A stretch of 64,000 nt of DNA from Lepidodermella squamata (Eukaryota; Gastrotricha): assembly GCA_047495785.1 (NCBI GenBank), contig JBLDXI010000021.1, positions 1,426,001 to 1,490,000 of the forward strand, given 5' to 3'. The notes beneath the pieces were generated by a model that was not told where the DNA came from, searched no databases, and saw only the letters and a program-made list of their open reading frames with translations. Positions 47,124 through 58,642 of this stretch are shown in pieces; the stretch's first letter is position 1; each line of letters begins with the position of its first letter. The translations under genes were made by a program, and so were the position numbers.

Positions 47124-48884
47124 TTTTGCGAACAGTTTAATTGTACACGTTCTCACGGATTGAAAACATCTTGACAGCAAGATTTGCAAATTTAACAAAA
47201 CCTTTATAATGAAACAAATAAGAAACGCTGACAGAAGATCGCAGTGATGCTCGAAAGGAATGCTTGTTCTATATAATTTGCATAGTTTTATCGGAAGTTT
47301 CTAGTTAAAAGTCGCCTGTCAATAACCCAACAAGTTTTGTTGCCAAGCAATTGCTTCTGCGAATCACACCTCCGAATCGTTAACAGAACCTCCTCTGTAG
47401 GACGATTATTTTTCAAACCGTCTGATGCTCGCCAGAAATGTTGACCCTCATTTTTTGACAGAATCTTGATGTTCAGCGGCTTCGAAAACTGCTAGAAGTC
47501 GATCTCCCGAGATTTCAAACCCCTTATTCACCTTTTCGCACAATTTTGAAAGAAATTCACTACATAACGTCCCCGCTTTGAGCTGACCCCCTTAATCGAT
47601 TTCTTTCAATATTGAGTATTTTCTCCGTTTTTTTGCATCCGCATATCTGCTCAAGGAGCACTCTCGGCGTACCATCCCACCTGGTTGGATTCGATTTGAC
47701 CTCGTTTCAGACAAACCTGTTTTACCCTCAAAACGGAGTTGGAGGAGAAAACCCGCCAGACGGTTCTCAACTCGCCCAGTAATTAAAGCACAAACAAAGT
47801 AAGTAATTGAGGGGCATTGTCACCCTAATTAGGGGAATTAGGTGAGCAATCTCGTCTATCATGAACATCGCATGATATGAATCGGAAAACGCTAATTTGG
47901 GCTACCCGAATTTTTAAAATTAACCATAGAACATAGCTTTGGGAAACTTGGTGGCAGGTTGTCCAATTCTTCTAACTTAACTTGATTGACAGTTTTACCT
48001 TTGCGTTCCTAATGCCTATGCTGCTAAACTCCGGGAGTTGAATTAGTAAAACTAGTCCAAAGTTGTTCAAGCTCGGGTGTTTGCCGTGATTCGAAGAGTA
48101 GCGAATACGGTTGAGAGAAACCATTGATTATTCTCACATGTTGCTCTATCGAGCGTTGTATGTATATTGAAATTTCCCACGAATTCTTGCAAGTTTTCCA
48201 GCTCCGTCAAACTTCCCGTCAAAAGTTGGATAAAGTTATATAAAATCACCTGTCGCTTCGATGTGCCTGTGCATCGATATAATTCGAATAAGCTGGCATT
48301 CTCCTTCATACCGATTATATCTAACATCTTTCTTATACCAATATTTTTCGATTTTTATTCTCATCCGTTAACGACAGTAAAAGTGAAAAGAAAACCAAAT
48401 GGTAATAATCAATTAAAATTCGTCAGAACTTATTATTTTTGATTTACCGAAACGCAAGCGAATGTGCGAAAATGAAATTAAAGCAAACTTTTATGCTATT
48501 ATACTTTTGTATTCTTGCTTTCATGGCTTGGAAACTTGGTTGATTCGAAGGCGGAGATCGGCAGGGAGTGAATAGGGATTTGAGAGTTAGCTTATACGCT
48601 TAGTTCCAGCGAAACAAGGTGCTAGAAATAAAAGAATTACTTGTTGCGAATAAGTAGTGAGATGATTGATGAGAGATGAATAAATACTAATACTCGGCTA
48701 CGTAGCAGCGACTAGAAAAACACGAGATTGAACCGAATAACATCATCGTTTGAATATAACACGCGCTTCCGGTTTCAAGTATAAAAACAATCAGCTATAA
48801 TTTCTTCCAATAATAACAATAATAGATCTGTATCCGCCGTTACATGAGGTTGCTCTTGAACTCTATATATCGAAAATCAGGTCA
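47124..48884. other. Intergenic region, no gene seen
   Basis: Region upstream of the EGF/LamG gene and downstream of the Thr-rich coding exon. Open frames here are shorter than 92 codons and unsupported. Confidence 0.45.
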
Positions 48885-49448
48885 TCAAACTGCGCCAACA
48901 CTGTGCGACAACCTAGCCGCCTGGCGAAGCCGACTCGGTTCACTATCATCATCAGTATCGTCTTGCTCTTCGTTGTCCGTGTTTTCCACAGGATCACTTG
49001 CTATAACTTGCTCGTCGAGATCATTCGTCGCCTGAGTATCGTCGTCGCCAATCGATCTATTGTACGTTTCAGCGATCATCAATAAAGCATCATCGCCATC
49101 TAACACCTCCGATGTCGTTGTCGTAGGCTCTGGCGTGGTCGTTGTTGTAGTTGTCGTGGTCGTCGCCTCTGTAGTCGTCGTCGTCGTCGATGTTGTAGTT
49201 GTCGCTTTCGATTTAAGCGACTTCCCCTTCGACTTGCCGTTCTTTCTACCCTTCGAACTCGTTTTCAGCTTCCGAGCAGTTGCAGTCGGTTTGGCCGATG
49301 TAGTAACCGTGGTTTGACGTGTAGGCAGCGGTGGTAAATCCCTTAGTACACCGACCAGTAATGCAGCAAACTCTTCCAAGTCTTTCGTGATTTTATCCGC
49401 TGGTTTCAAACCGTCGGGATGTTCTTGCGCTATTTTGATATTTAGCAT
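48885..49448 (-). CDS. Thr-rich, Lys-rich and acidic low-complexity exon (probably the 3' part of a secreted protein)
   Basis: A 187-codon frame. It begins with a short helical segment (ITKDLEEFAALLVGVLRDLPPLP), then a basic Lys/Ser stretch (SSKGRKNGKSKGKS), then a mucin-like run of Thr with Glu, Ala and Pro (about 49,220-49,110), then an acidic segment ending SHSVGAV. Thr runs in this context suggest O-glycosylation, hence secretion, yet this frame has no signal peptide of its own. The open frame continues upstream to an acceptor near 49,460, so it is probably exon 2 of the gene whose first exon lies at 49568-49948. I could not fix the junction with certainty. No known family. Confidence 0.5.
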   Translation of the reverse strand: MLNIKIAQEHPDGLKPADKITKDLEEFAALLVGVLRDLPPLPTRQTTVTTSAKPTATARKLKTSSKGRKNGKSKGKSLKSKATTTTSTTTTTTEATTTTTTTTTTPEPTTTTSEVLDGDDALLMIAETYNRSIGDDDTQATNDLDEQVIASDPVENTDNEEQDDTDDDSEPSRLRQAARLSHSVGAV

Positions 49449-49567
49449 TTCGGCTCCAGGTTTTTCAGCACTAAAAGAAGAAGAAAAAATATGAAGATTG
49501 AAACTGTTAAAAAGTTGAGGAAAAAAATTAAATCGATAAAATTCATTAATAATTTAAAATTCTAGAG

Positions 49568-49948
49568 CTATCGATTTTTGTCACGTAGCTTGAATTTTTT
49601 GAAAAAGTGATGAACAAACTTGTCGTGGTCTCTCCTCGCAAAATCCGGTCGCCTCTTGCATTCTTCGATGCGAGCCAACTCGCCTGGGGCAGGAATGTAA
49701 GTTCCATCAGCTAACAGCAAGGTCCTGCACTGGTGGTCGGCCAAGAAAGCGGTTTCTTCCAAACTGGGCAGATGCGGCTCGGTCTCCGGTTCTTGAAAGT
49801 CATCATCGACCATGATTTGCTCGTCGATGATTTTGCCATTCTCCGTGTCGAATTGCGCCTCGACGCGCCCATCTGCATTCTCGTTTATCGGAGCAGCGCC
49901 GGCTATCACAACTAGCAGACAGAGCGATAGAGTGGCGAGCAGTCTCAT
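49568..49948 (-). CDS. Secreted acidic protein, signal-peptide exon
   Basis: A 126-codon frame starting with a clear signal peptide (LLATLSLCLLVVIAGAAP). An acidic region follows, then a small module with two Cys (ADHQCRTLLLADGTYIPAPGELARIEECKRRPDF) and a basic end (HHFFKKFKLRDKNR). It may stand alone or splice from the GTGACA donor near 49,580 into the Thr-rich exon downstream (to an acceptor near 49,460), giving one secreted protein of about 300 residues. No family was recognised. Confidence 0.6.
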   Translation of the reverse strand: MRLLATLSLCLLVVIAGAAPINENADGRVEAQFDTENGKIIDEQIMVDDDFQEPETEPHLPSLEETAFLADHQCRTLLLADGTYIPAPGELARIEECKRRPDFARRDHDKFVHHFFKKFKLRDKNR

Positions 49949-52900
49949 TCTAATTACTATAATATATTAAACAAAGTGTTTTTGCGAATTATATTCAAAA
50001 GAATATCTTTTTTCAATAATTCGCCGAATGACACATTTAAAAACCCTAGTGTACGCAGAAAAGCACAGTAAAAAGTAGGTAGAGATTCTGCGATTTTTTC
50101 AGGATTATCAGACGAAACATTCACGTGAAAAAACGGGCTATTCATTGTCGCAGGATTTGGCGCAGGAAGTCCTAATAGCTCACGTTTTCTCGACGAAAAA
50201 ATTGCTAGCGTAAATAAACATCAGCGACCGCCTACGAGATAGCGCAACCCTTTTCCGCCTTCTACTACGTCTCGGCGGCAGGTAGAGAGTATTTTTCCTA
50301 CATTCACGCCGCAATTTGGCAAAAGCAACAATAATTAATCAAATTGAATGTTCGAAAGCAACGAGTGGTGACCTAAAACCATGTGTTGATTTTTTTCGAG
50401 TAAAATTATTATTTACAAGCAGGTGGAATGGAGTTTTTATTATCGGTCAAGTCCGGCAACAACAACCGAGACGAATGTAATAAATAGAGGCGAAATACTC
50501 GAGCTGTTGCAATAAAGAGACATTGTTGTGTGTTTATTTCCAGTCTTGAAAATTGGCTATATTAGCGCGCCCTAAAGCGATGAGCAAGCGCGCCAGCCAT
50601 TCACGCTCGTTTAATAATTGAAGGACACTTGGAAATGGTGCCAACGAGTGCGCGAGTGTGGGAATTTCCGTATAATTTTATTAACGTAAGCGTGATATAA
50701 ACAACCCGACGCTGAACACCAACGGTCGAGCTAAAGATATCGATGCTACATCGTATATACCAAGGGAAAAAAAGCAACGACGAACCGAGTCAGACTTGCG
50801 TGAAAAACGCGAAATAATTTGCGCGATGAGTTCAGGGTCACACACCGGTTGAAAAAATGTGTGCGCTTTTCATTTTATAAGTACCCAGCGCAGGAAATTG
50901 CCATTCAAGATGCGCGTTTCACGTCAGGTTTCACGTGTTTAAAAAAAATGCCGGCTCGCTGATTTTCGAGTTGAAGAGCGAAGTAAAACGCCTCGACTTC
51001 CGCAATGCGGGCATGGGTGACAAATAGGTAGGGAGGCGCATTTTTTTGTGAGAATATTGCTCACCTGTAATTCGATAAAATGCTTGCATCTTATTAATGA
51101 GACGACCGGCATTTATGACATCTATTAGGCGGATTAAAAGCGCGGAAGTGATGCCCGCCGGTGACATGCCGATCAACATGGACTTTGATCCAGCCAGGCC
51201 CCCTATCGGAAATTGCTTATAAAGACGGCAAAGTCTGCTTTAAACCCTGAAAAAAGGCGTGACGAATCTTTCCAGCTTATTTGGTCAAAACCGGGTTTAG
51301 ATTTAAGAAAAAGATGGACAAAAAATTGCAGTACGCAAAGATATTATTTATTGTTCTCACTCTGCTCAAATATTTGTTGAAAAAAATGTATTATTAAATA
51401 AATAGATTTGATTACTCACCGGAAACCCCCGTCGAATGTTCGCGGAAAACCTTTATTTAATTATTCTACTTCCTTTCATAGTTGTCCTCGGGTTTCTTCT
51501 GCGTGATTTCCTCCCGTGTCATGCCCGCAAAGGTTGATGAATTATGTTCAACACGGGCGAAAATTCCATCGAGTCAGAACTGGTCAGGTAGCAGCGGAAT
51601 CTCGGCGGTGATGCTTATTTAGCTAGGCCTCGACAGACGAGGGTCTGAATAAACAGAAGTCACACGCTGGCAACGTATCAAGAGCGAGGCGGAGAGTCGC
51701 GTGAAGATGCGACTGAGGATGCACCTAGCCTAGGAAGATAGCTGCCGCCGTCGCCGAGGTCGCCTGTTGACTCTTGTTTTTAGTTGTCAGCTATGATCTA
51801 CCCCGCGCTGCATATTATAGGCGCAACGTCGGTTAGCCGCCTCTTTGTTGGTACGCGTGCTGCTGCTGGAGAATGTGGATTCTTGCTATTGCGGAATCAA
51901 CGGCGCGCCTTCGAGTGTCACCACGCCGTTTGTTTGCCTGGCGTAGCCAATTTGTTATCCACCTTAACCACGTTATTAATGTAATTAATACCCATGTATT
52001 ATCGTCCTTGATTGCACTATTTAACTCGACTGGGCTGAATATACTCATGAGACACCCTATTACAAGCAATAAAAACTGTGTCATATACTATTGTTGTTAA
52101 TAGCACGCTTCGTGTAGCTGTACGTGAGGGCCCGCGTAAGATGGCGCTGAAACCGAGAAAAAGCTTCCGACGGCTATAGCTGCTGCAGCTTGCCGCTTGT
52201 CCAGCCTAAATCGTCGTCAACTTCTCTGCATTGCGCCTTTTTATCTGTGCTGTACAAACATGGTCAAGCACGAACGCGCAGCGGCTCCAAATTGGAACCT
52301 CTTTCTCAATAATATAATATCATCCAATGCATTAGCTGAAATGCTAGGACACTTATACTTACACACCACTCATATAATTGGGGCGCTCGAAAATTAATTG
52401 CTGAATGGCTTTTCGGTAAAAAACACTCTTAATTTATTCGTCATAATATCAATTGAGCAATTATATTACGGAATGAATGAACTCGTTATTAATGTCTATT
52501 ATTTTTATTTTTGCCGCATATTTTAATGCGTTTTTTCGGCAAATGTTTGCTGCTGTGTCTCGTTTTAAAGCTAAGCAAATAAGGACAGCCGTAAAATGAT
52601 ACACCAGCAGCTCATCCCCAAAAACATATACGTCAAATTTTAATAGTTTTTACCTGTGGCCGCTTTATTTATTTAGATGCACATCACTTTTAGCTGTTAC
52701 ATTTCATCGCGATAAATACACAAAAGAACACGCTTGCAAAATCATCGCTTGAAAAATTGATTTTGATACATCGTTCTGCTATTGTTGTTCATGCGCCAAA
52801 AATTTAATCGAAAGCGGTAAAAAGCAGGCCATTATCATTATAAGCAGAGCTTGATAGAAATTAATTGACCGTTTCACTGTTTGTCCGTTGATTTACCTGT

Positions 52901-55593
52901 GTGAGTGAGCGTATGTATGTAGGGCGAGGAGCATCCACAAAAATAACACTAATATAGAATTCGCGCCAAATCGACTGTTTCGCATGGCTAATGGCGGCGT
53001 AAACAAATGTGACGAATTTTCGTTTGTTATTCTTGACTCGGCGGCTGCGCATCAGTCACCGCCATTTTCGGGCGACCACGCGCCACCAATTTTATGGGTC
53101 CTCCTACATCAGGCCATTGATAGCAATCCGTATTATGCTCTCTATTTCTCGACATTCACCATTTTATTCACCGCAAAAACACACAAAGGACCAGCCGCAT
53201 TGTCATTTTTAGGTTTTATTTTATATCACCCTAACCGCCTTTATGGAGCAAAGATCTGAAAATTTTCCAGGCGGTCGGTTTTTCAAATTATCGCTTAAAA
53301 ATAACGCTCATCAAAAAAGTATTCAGCATGCGTATAAACTTGGAGTATACTTTCAGCCGCAAAAGCTGCGCATCTTGTAATTATGGCTTCAAAAGTGTAC
53401 GCACCTTGAGACGCGCCCCGTGGCTCTATGTGTTAACATAACGCGCTCGATTGCATTTAATTTTCATACTTTTTATTTGGCGCCATTGATTACATTTTTG
53501 CGTTTCAAACATATACTCCGCAAATTGAAATATTCGAAATATGAGTTTCATTCAGGATTTACCTCCTTAAAGTAATTACTTAACGCTTCATAGACCGTAA
53601 AACAGCGCGTGATTATTACATCAAAAACGACCTGATTAGGCTATGTGGATTTTAAAGCCTATATCACAGCATTTTATATACTATTTTTTCGCTTTCGCTC
53701 TCTAGTAATTTACCTGCTAATTGTCACGCGACGGGTGGGCTGTAGCCAGAAATATAGTTTCCTTGATTCATATGTTTTATATAAAAATGTATTTAACATT
53801 TTTCAATATCAAAAGATTCACTCGTTTGTTAACACAATGTAATTGCCTGCCGTGTGGAAATAAGGTTTTTCACAACTATTATTATTAAAATATTCAAATT
53901 GTCGTTTCACATCGTTCTCATTGCGCTCGCTCGCAGCTCGGCTTCCACCCCAGGTGGGAAAAGTGCGCGTTCATCACATGCGGGTGTATTGCTCGATACG
54001 TATATTGAGCCGAAACATATTGTGCATTGTTAAGGAAAACCACAGAATATTATATATTTATATATAAATTTCGGGCCATCTTTATTTTTACAATGCTCAG
54101 TGAAACCTACAGCTGCAAAAAGACGCAGTTATATGAATAAAATAGCCGTGTAATAATTAGACGACCTATCCGTACTAGTCGCACAATTATCGCTTGACCA
54201 AAAGCGCGCACATACACAAGTGGGCCCTATTATTTTAAAACAAAACTACACGCGAAATATATTAATTTTTCAGGATTTTTCCTTGCTCAGAATTTTGACC
54301 TAAGAGCCACGAAATAGGAAGGTTTTGTTTGCGACTTAATCCTTGATCTCGCAGCAATTACCATCTACTACTCGCCGCCTAAATAGCTCAACTACGTCGC
54401 CGTTTTTATGATAACAAAACAGTTATTTTTTCGAAATACTAGCCATTAAACTTTCAGATATTTGTTATTTTCCACTGTCTAATACATAGATCGGATATTA
54501 ATTCTTAAAATTTCCTTGTTTACCAGTGCCCAATGGGTGTTGTATTAGAAAATTAGCTCACTGCGCCATTTACAAGGCGGCGGATACTTTTTTCAACTTC
54601 CGAGTGCTCTCTCGCCGCCGGCCGTGCAAAATAATAAATATCGGCACACGCGCTTTTTAGGCGTGTTGTTGTTTGTTGTTTTTGGCCTGAAACACACTTG
54701 TTGCTTATTACCTGTAATATTATTGCTTACGTCAAGAGCAACGTTAGATTGCTTTAATGTGCTCGCGTGTATCATCGAGTGCTCAAAACGTGCGAGACAA
54801 AATCTAGCGATGATGTCACTGTGTTATTATTTTTCGCCTTCCTCATTCCGCCAAGTTGTCGTCGAAAATTGCGAGTTCGTGCTCGCGATATAACGAACCC
54901 AAGTTTTTCTCGCGCGACGCCACATCTTTTTGCGCGCGCGATCGTGGTGTTGTCAAATTGTGCGATAAATAATATCGTATCATTTCGTGCAAATAATAAC
55001 ACTACTTGGTGGCGTTGGCACAGCCTACCTGTTTTGGCGCCTCTTTAATAAAAACTGCGAAAAATTTGTTCATTTCGCGCTTAATATACTCGCGCTTAAT
55101 AACGAATTGGCGACGGATTTGAGCTGCGCGAGGCGCACGCTCGCGCCAAAGACATCATTTCTGCGCGACTAAGGCCGTGTTCGCGCGCGCGCTAAATATG
55201 CAAACACGGCGATGTGTACGCAGCAGAGATACGCCTAGGAAAAGAAGACGGAGAAAGATGCCTTAGCTGCGCCACCGTTGTGATGCCCACAACAAGCAAC
55301 CTATTAATATTATTTGCACTAGAAGCCGCATGCGCAGCGGTTCCAGCATAGCGCGCGCTCGGTATAAATTTAGGGTGTCTAAAAAGAAACGACGCCAAAT
55401 TTTGGACAAATACCAACAATAATTCACGTGTTTCTGATACCTATAGATAATACTTATATCAATTTCGTCTATATAGCAAAATATCTGGGGCAAAAAGTAG
55501 TATCACTGATTTTTCCATCTTTGCTTTGTTTAGAAAGATAAAACGTTTCTGTATTTACTTTGAATCGGGAAGCACCTTGCGGCGGAATTTCAG
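49949..55593. other. Gene-poor stretch of about 5.6 kb, CGCG-rich at its right end
   Basis: No exon could be supported; open frames are under 95 codons. Most is AT-rich. From about 54,880 to 55,230 the sequence changes: CGCG tetramers cluster (CGCGCGACG, TGCGCGCGCGATCG, GCGCGCGCGC). This lies 0.4-0.7 kb before the WAP-domain gene and may be promoter-proximal. Confidence 0.5.
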
Positions 55594-57245
55594 ATGGAAA
55601 TTCGGCTTGTGCCAGCGGTTTCCGCAGCTTTGCTCGCGGTGATTAGTATAACAGGCGTTGTAGCTGGGCCGTTCTACGAATGCCGAGCTGGTTCTGAAGA
55701 AAAGTACCAGGTCAACCTGTGCGTCGATCGATGCCCCGAGGTGGGATCCCAGCGCGGATGTACCGGCAATCGGACCTGCTGCTTAGTCGGCTGTGCTAGG
55801 ATCTGCTTCCACGAACGAAAAACAGCTTCGACTCCGGATGAAGGTATTGCGTTTTTTGCAGGAAGACATTGCTTTTTAAAATTAAATATAAGGATTCAAG
55901 CTCAGCTTTCAGCTTTCAGTTCTCGGCTCTAGTGATAGATTATTAGGAACCCGCTCGACCTTGTTTAAATCGAGGCTTCAAGTTTCCCATATTAGAAAAC
56001 GCATACTAAGGTCTTGAAATCATTTGTGGGTATCTCTTGGAATAATTCTATCGAATATTTGATTTTCGCCAAATTAACAATTTTCTTATTTTTTTCATCG
56101 CAGAACTTGCTGCTGTGACAACTGCTCCCAAGTTCCACCAAACCATGCATTTTATCCGCGATGACGTAGCTGGAAGTGGCGACAAACCAGCGACGCCTGT
56201 CAAAGAACCAGAATTAATCAATGGAACCGAAGAAGCGGTCAAAAATGAAACTGCCGAGTTTTTACTACCTATCGTCACAAATGAATTGAAAGACTACACG
56301 CCCGGCTTGTCTTCATCGCTGGCGAGTGGCTTCAATTCTGAGCTTCCGATGACAGAGGCGGTGACAACGGCCGCCCCACCATCGACGGCAAGTGGCGACG
56401 ACCACATCACTCCGTTGCACGTACTGGGTAAGCTTCGGTTTTCGTCGAACCGCGATCGATCGATATCAAAGGACGAAGATCGCGTCAGCCACGCGGTTGT
56501 CAAAACTTTCCAGCAATGGAACGGCATATCCGACAATATCAACAACGCGCTAGACGGTAAGTTGGCTCAGCCGCGTTTCGACGATGAGCCTGAGTTTGAC
56601 GCGTTTTTAGATGCCCAACAAGCGGCACGGTCGGCGAAAGGCGCCGATTCAGCGCTCATGTGGCAAATTTTCGAATTTTTACGCATGATCCAGTCGAAGC
56701 TGGACATGCTCAACGCAAGCGGCAAATGGGCGTCGATGGTCGGCGGTGGCGAGGTGGCGCCAACTTCGCGATCAAAGCCGCCGCTGTCGCCTAACGATCC
56801 TAACATCCTTATCCGAAAATCGCTGTCTGATTTCACAAAAGCTCTAGCTAAGATGCAGAATGAAATTACCTCGCTATCTGCCGGGCAACAGCAGATAATT
56901 CGCATTCTCGAGCGAGTTTTTGTCAATCAAATGCGCCTGGCTAGCGGGCCGGTTGCCATCAGCACTCGGCGCCAGCAACGATGGCAGCAAAAACCGCCAG
57001 CAGGTGTTGTCCAACCAGGTGCTTTAAACCAATTAACCCCGCTTGCCGAGGCGATCCTGCTAGATAATACAAGCGCCGATTTTGGCGGCGATACGTCGAA
57101 CTGCTACCGCCTTAACGGCTGCTCGTTCGACGTATGTCGCGTCGCCAGGTGCCAGAAATTCCCAGACTCGACTTGCCGCATCAACAGTTGCCGCAACTGC
57201 GCGGCCGAATTTTTTGTCGGTAACACGCAGGTGCAGTGTAATTAG
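55594..57245 (+). CDS. Secreted protein with N-terminal WAP four-disulfide core and C-terminal eight-Cys module
   Basis: Two exons, 55594-55843 and 56104-57245, with a 260-bp intron, give 463 residues. The signal peptide ends near VVAG. Residues 27-73 form a WAP-type core with eight Cys in the right order (C...C-V-D-R-C-P...C...C-C...C...C); such domains often inhibit proteases. A long, mostly disordered middle, rich in Ser/Thr/Pro, contains one coiled-coil segment (about 56,830-56,940; KALAKMQNEITSLSAGQQQIIR). The last 50 residues hold a second Cys module, CRVARCQKFPDSTCRINSC followed by R-N-C-A-A-E-F-F. From memory this is a common invertebrate secreted-protein ending (CPAHPDATC..NYCGGC..F). 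Probably an extracellular matrix or immune-related protein; the exact role is unknown. Confidence 0.8.
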
Positions 57246-58642
57246 TCAAAAGCTATACATAGAGAAAAAACCTCAACTTTTATTGCTCCACACCTGCTAT
57301 TTGATCAATTAATTCTCTGAAAAAATCCTATCTCAATCTAACTCTCTGTTTCATGGGACATTTTGTGTTTCTTTCGCAAAATAGCAAAAAATCAGCAGTC
57401 TTCATATTCGGTGTGCCTGATTTTACGTATATCATTGTATATCTCCAAGAGCGCATCCCTCTGCCTTTTGCGCTTACCTGCGAAGTTCATTTCGCATTCA
57501 TCAACGTTGTGGTTTTTCTAAGCAATTTCTTTACTATATAATAACGCTTTTGATATTGTGACAAGTCGACGAAGCTTGAATGGCTAAATTTCGCGAGACA
57601 TTTGATGTTTCTCTGACTGTATTTTATCTATATTTTTTGACCATCGTAAGCAGCGATTAATCATCTGTAAATAGCCTTTTTATCGATCCGCGACGCTGGA
57701 GGCAAACTAGATCGACAACAATCACATCGAAGTGATCAGTTTTAACGTCTCCGAAAGACTTGTGCCAACTGAATTTGTACCTGATGTATTTCAGCAATAA
57801 TAATATATAAGCGTTTTAAAAACGTAAAATAATCACGATTTTGGTCGTCAAAAAAAATAGTTTGGAAAAAATTGTAACTTGCAGTAATTTTTGTAACGAG
57901 TTGTTGGATATTCAAGTAGTTCAATGAGTTTATTATTACAATTACCATTATTATTATGAATTTTATAGCTTGTTACTCGGATTTGATTTGTTTGTAACTT
58001 GGCAATTTGAGAAGAAAATTCTCACAAAATTTTATGCGCGTTGTGAAAAGCTCATCGATATGCTGAAGAAGAAAGGAAAATAAAGTGAAAATAATGATTT
58101 AATTTCCTAACAAGATTTTTGGACGATCTTGAAATATGAATTTTCCATTTCAGCTACTTGTTGTCCTTAGTCATGTATAAAAATTATCAATGTTGGGTTT
58201 CAAGACGATTGGTATCGGAAAATCACTGAAGTCGATATTTGGAATAACCTTAACTGACCGCTCACATCATCGCAAAATACGCAATCTGTAGAGATCTCAG
58301 GCAAGATCTTGGGAATGCCTGAAACTTGAGAAACAACTTGAGGAAACAGGAAACCTAATGCCAGAGTCTCAAATTTGGTACTGGAACCCTAAACTTGGGG
58401 CGTGCACTTGGCGCACCCAATTTCCGGTGAAAATCTGTGCTCACGAATCACAAATAAAACCCGAGACGCCGATTAGATAAGAAAATTTAATTGTCGGGCA
58501 AAGTGATAAAACGCTGAAAGCCACATCCGCAGCCAAGGAGTTACGCCCTGACTAATTGCCGCTTGATATCATCAGGCTTTTTTGCATGGCGGTCTACGAT
58601 GCGATATCAATTCACTCCACTTTTTGTTCACACCGGGAAAAG
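57246..58642. other. Intergenic region before the ACE-like pair, no gene seen
   Basis: AT-rich, with no supportable open frame. It should hold the promoter of the first ACE-like gene. Confidence 0.5.

Noticed and set aside
49110-49220. Minus-strand Thr run read in the other direction as a Val-rich plus-strand frame (49060-49317)
   Set aside because: A shadow of the trinucleotide repeat; the minus-strand reading has the signal-peptide exon and the better context.
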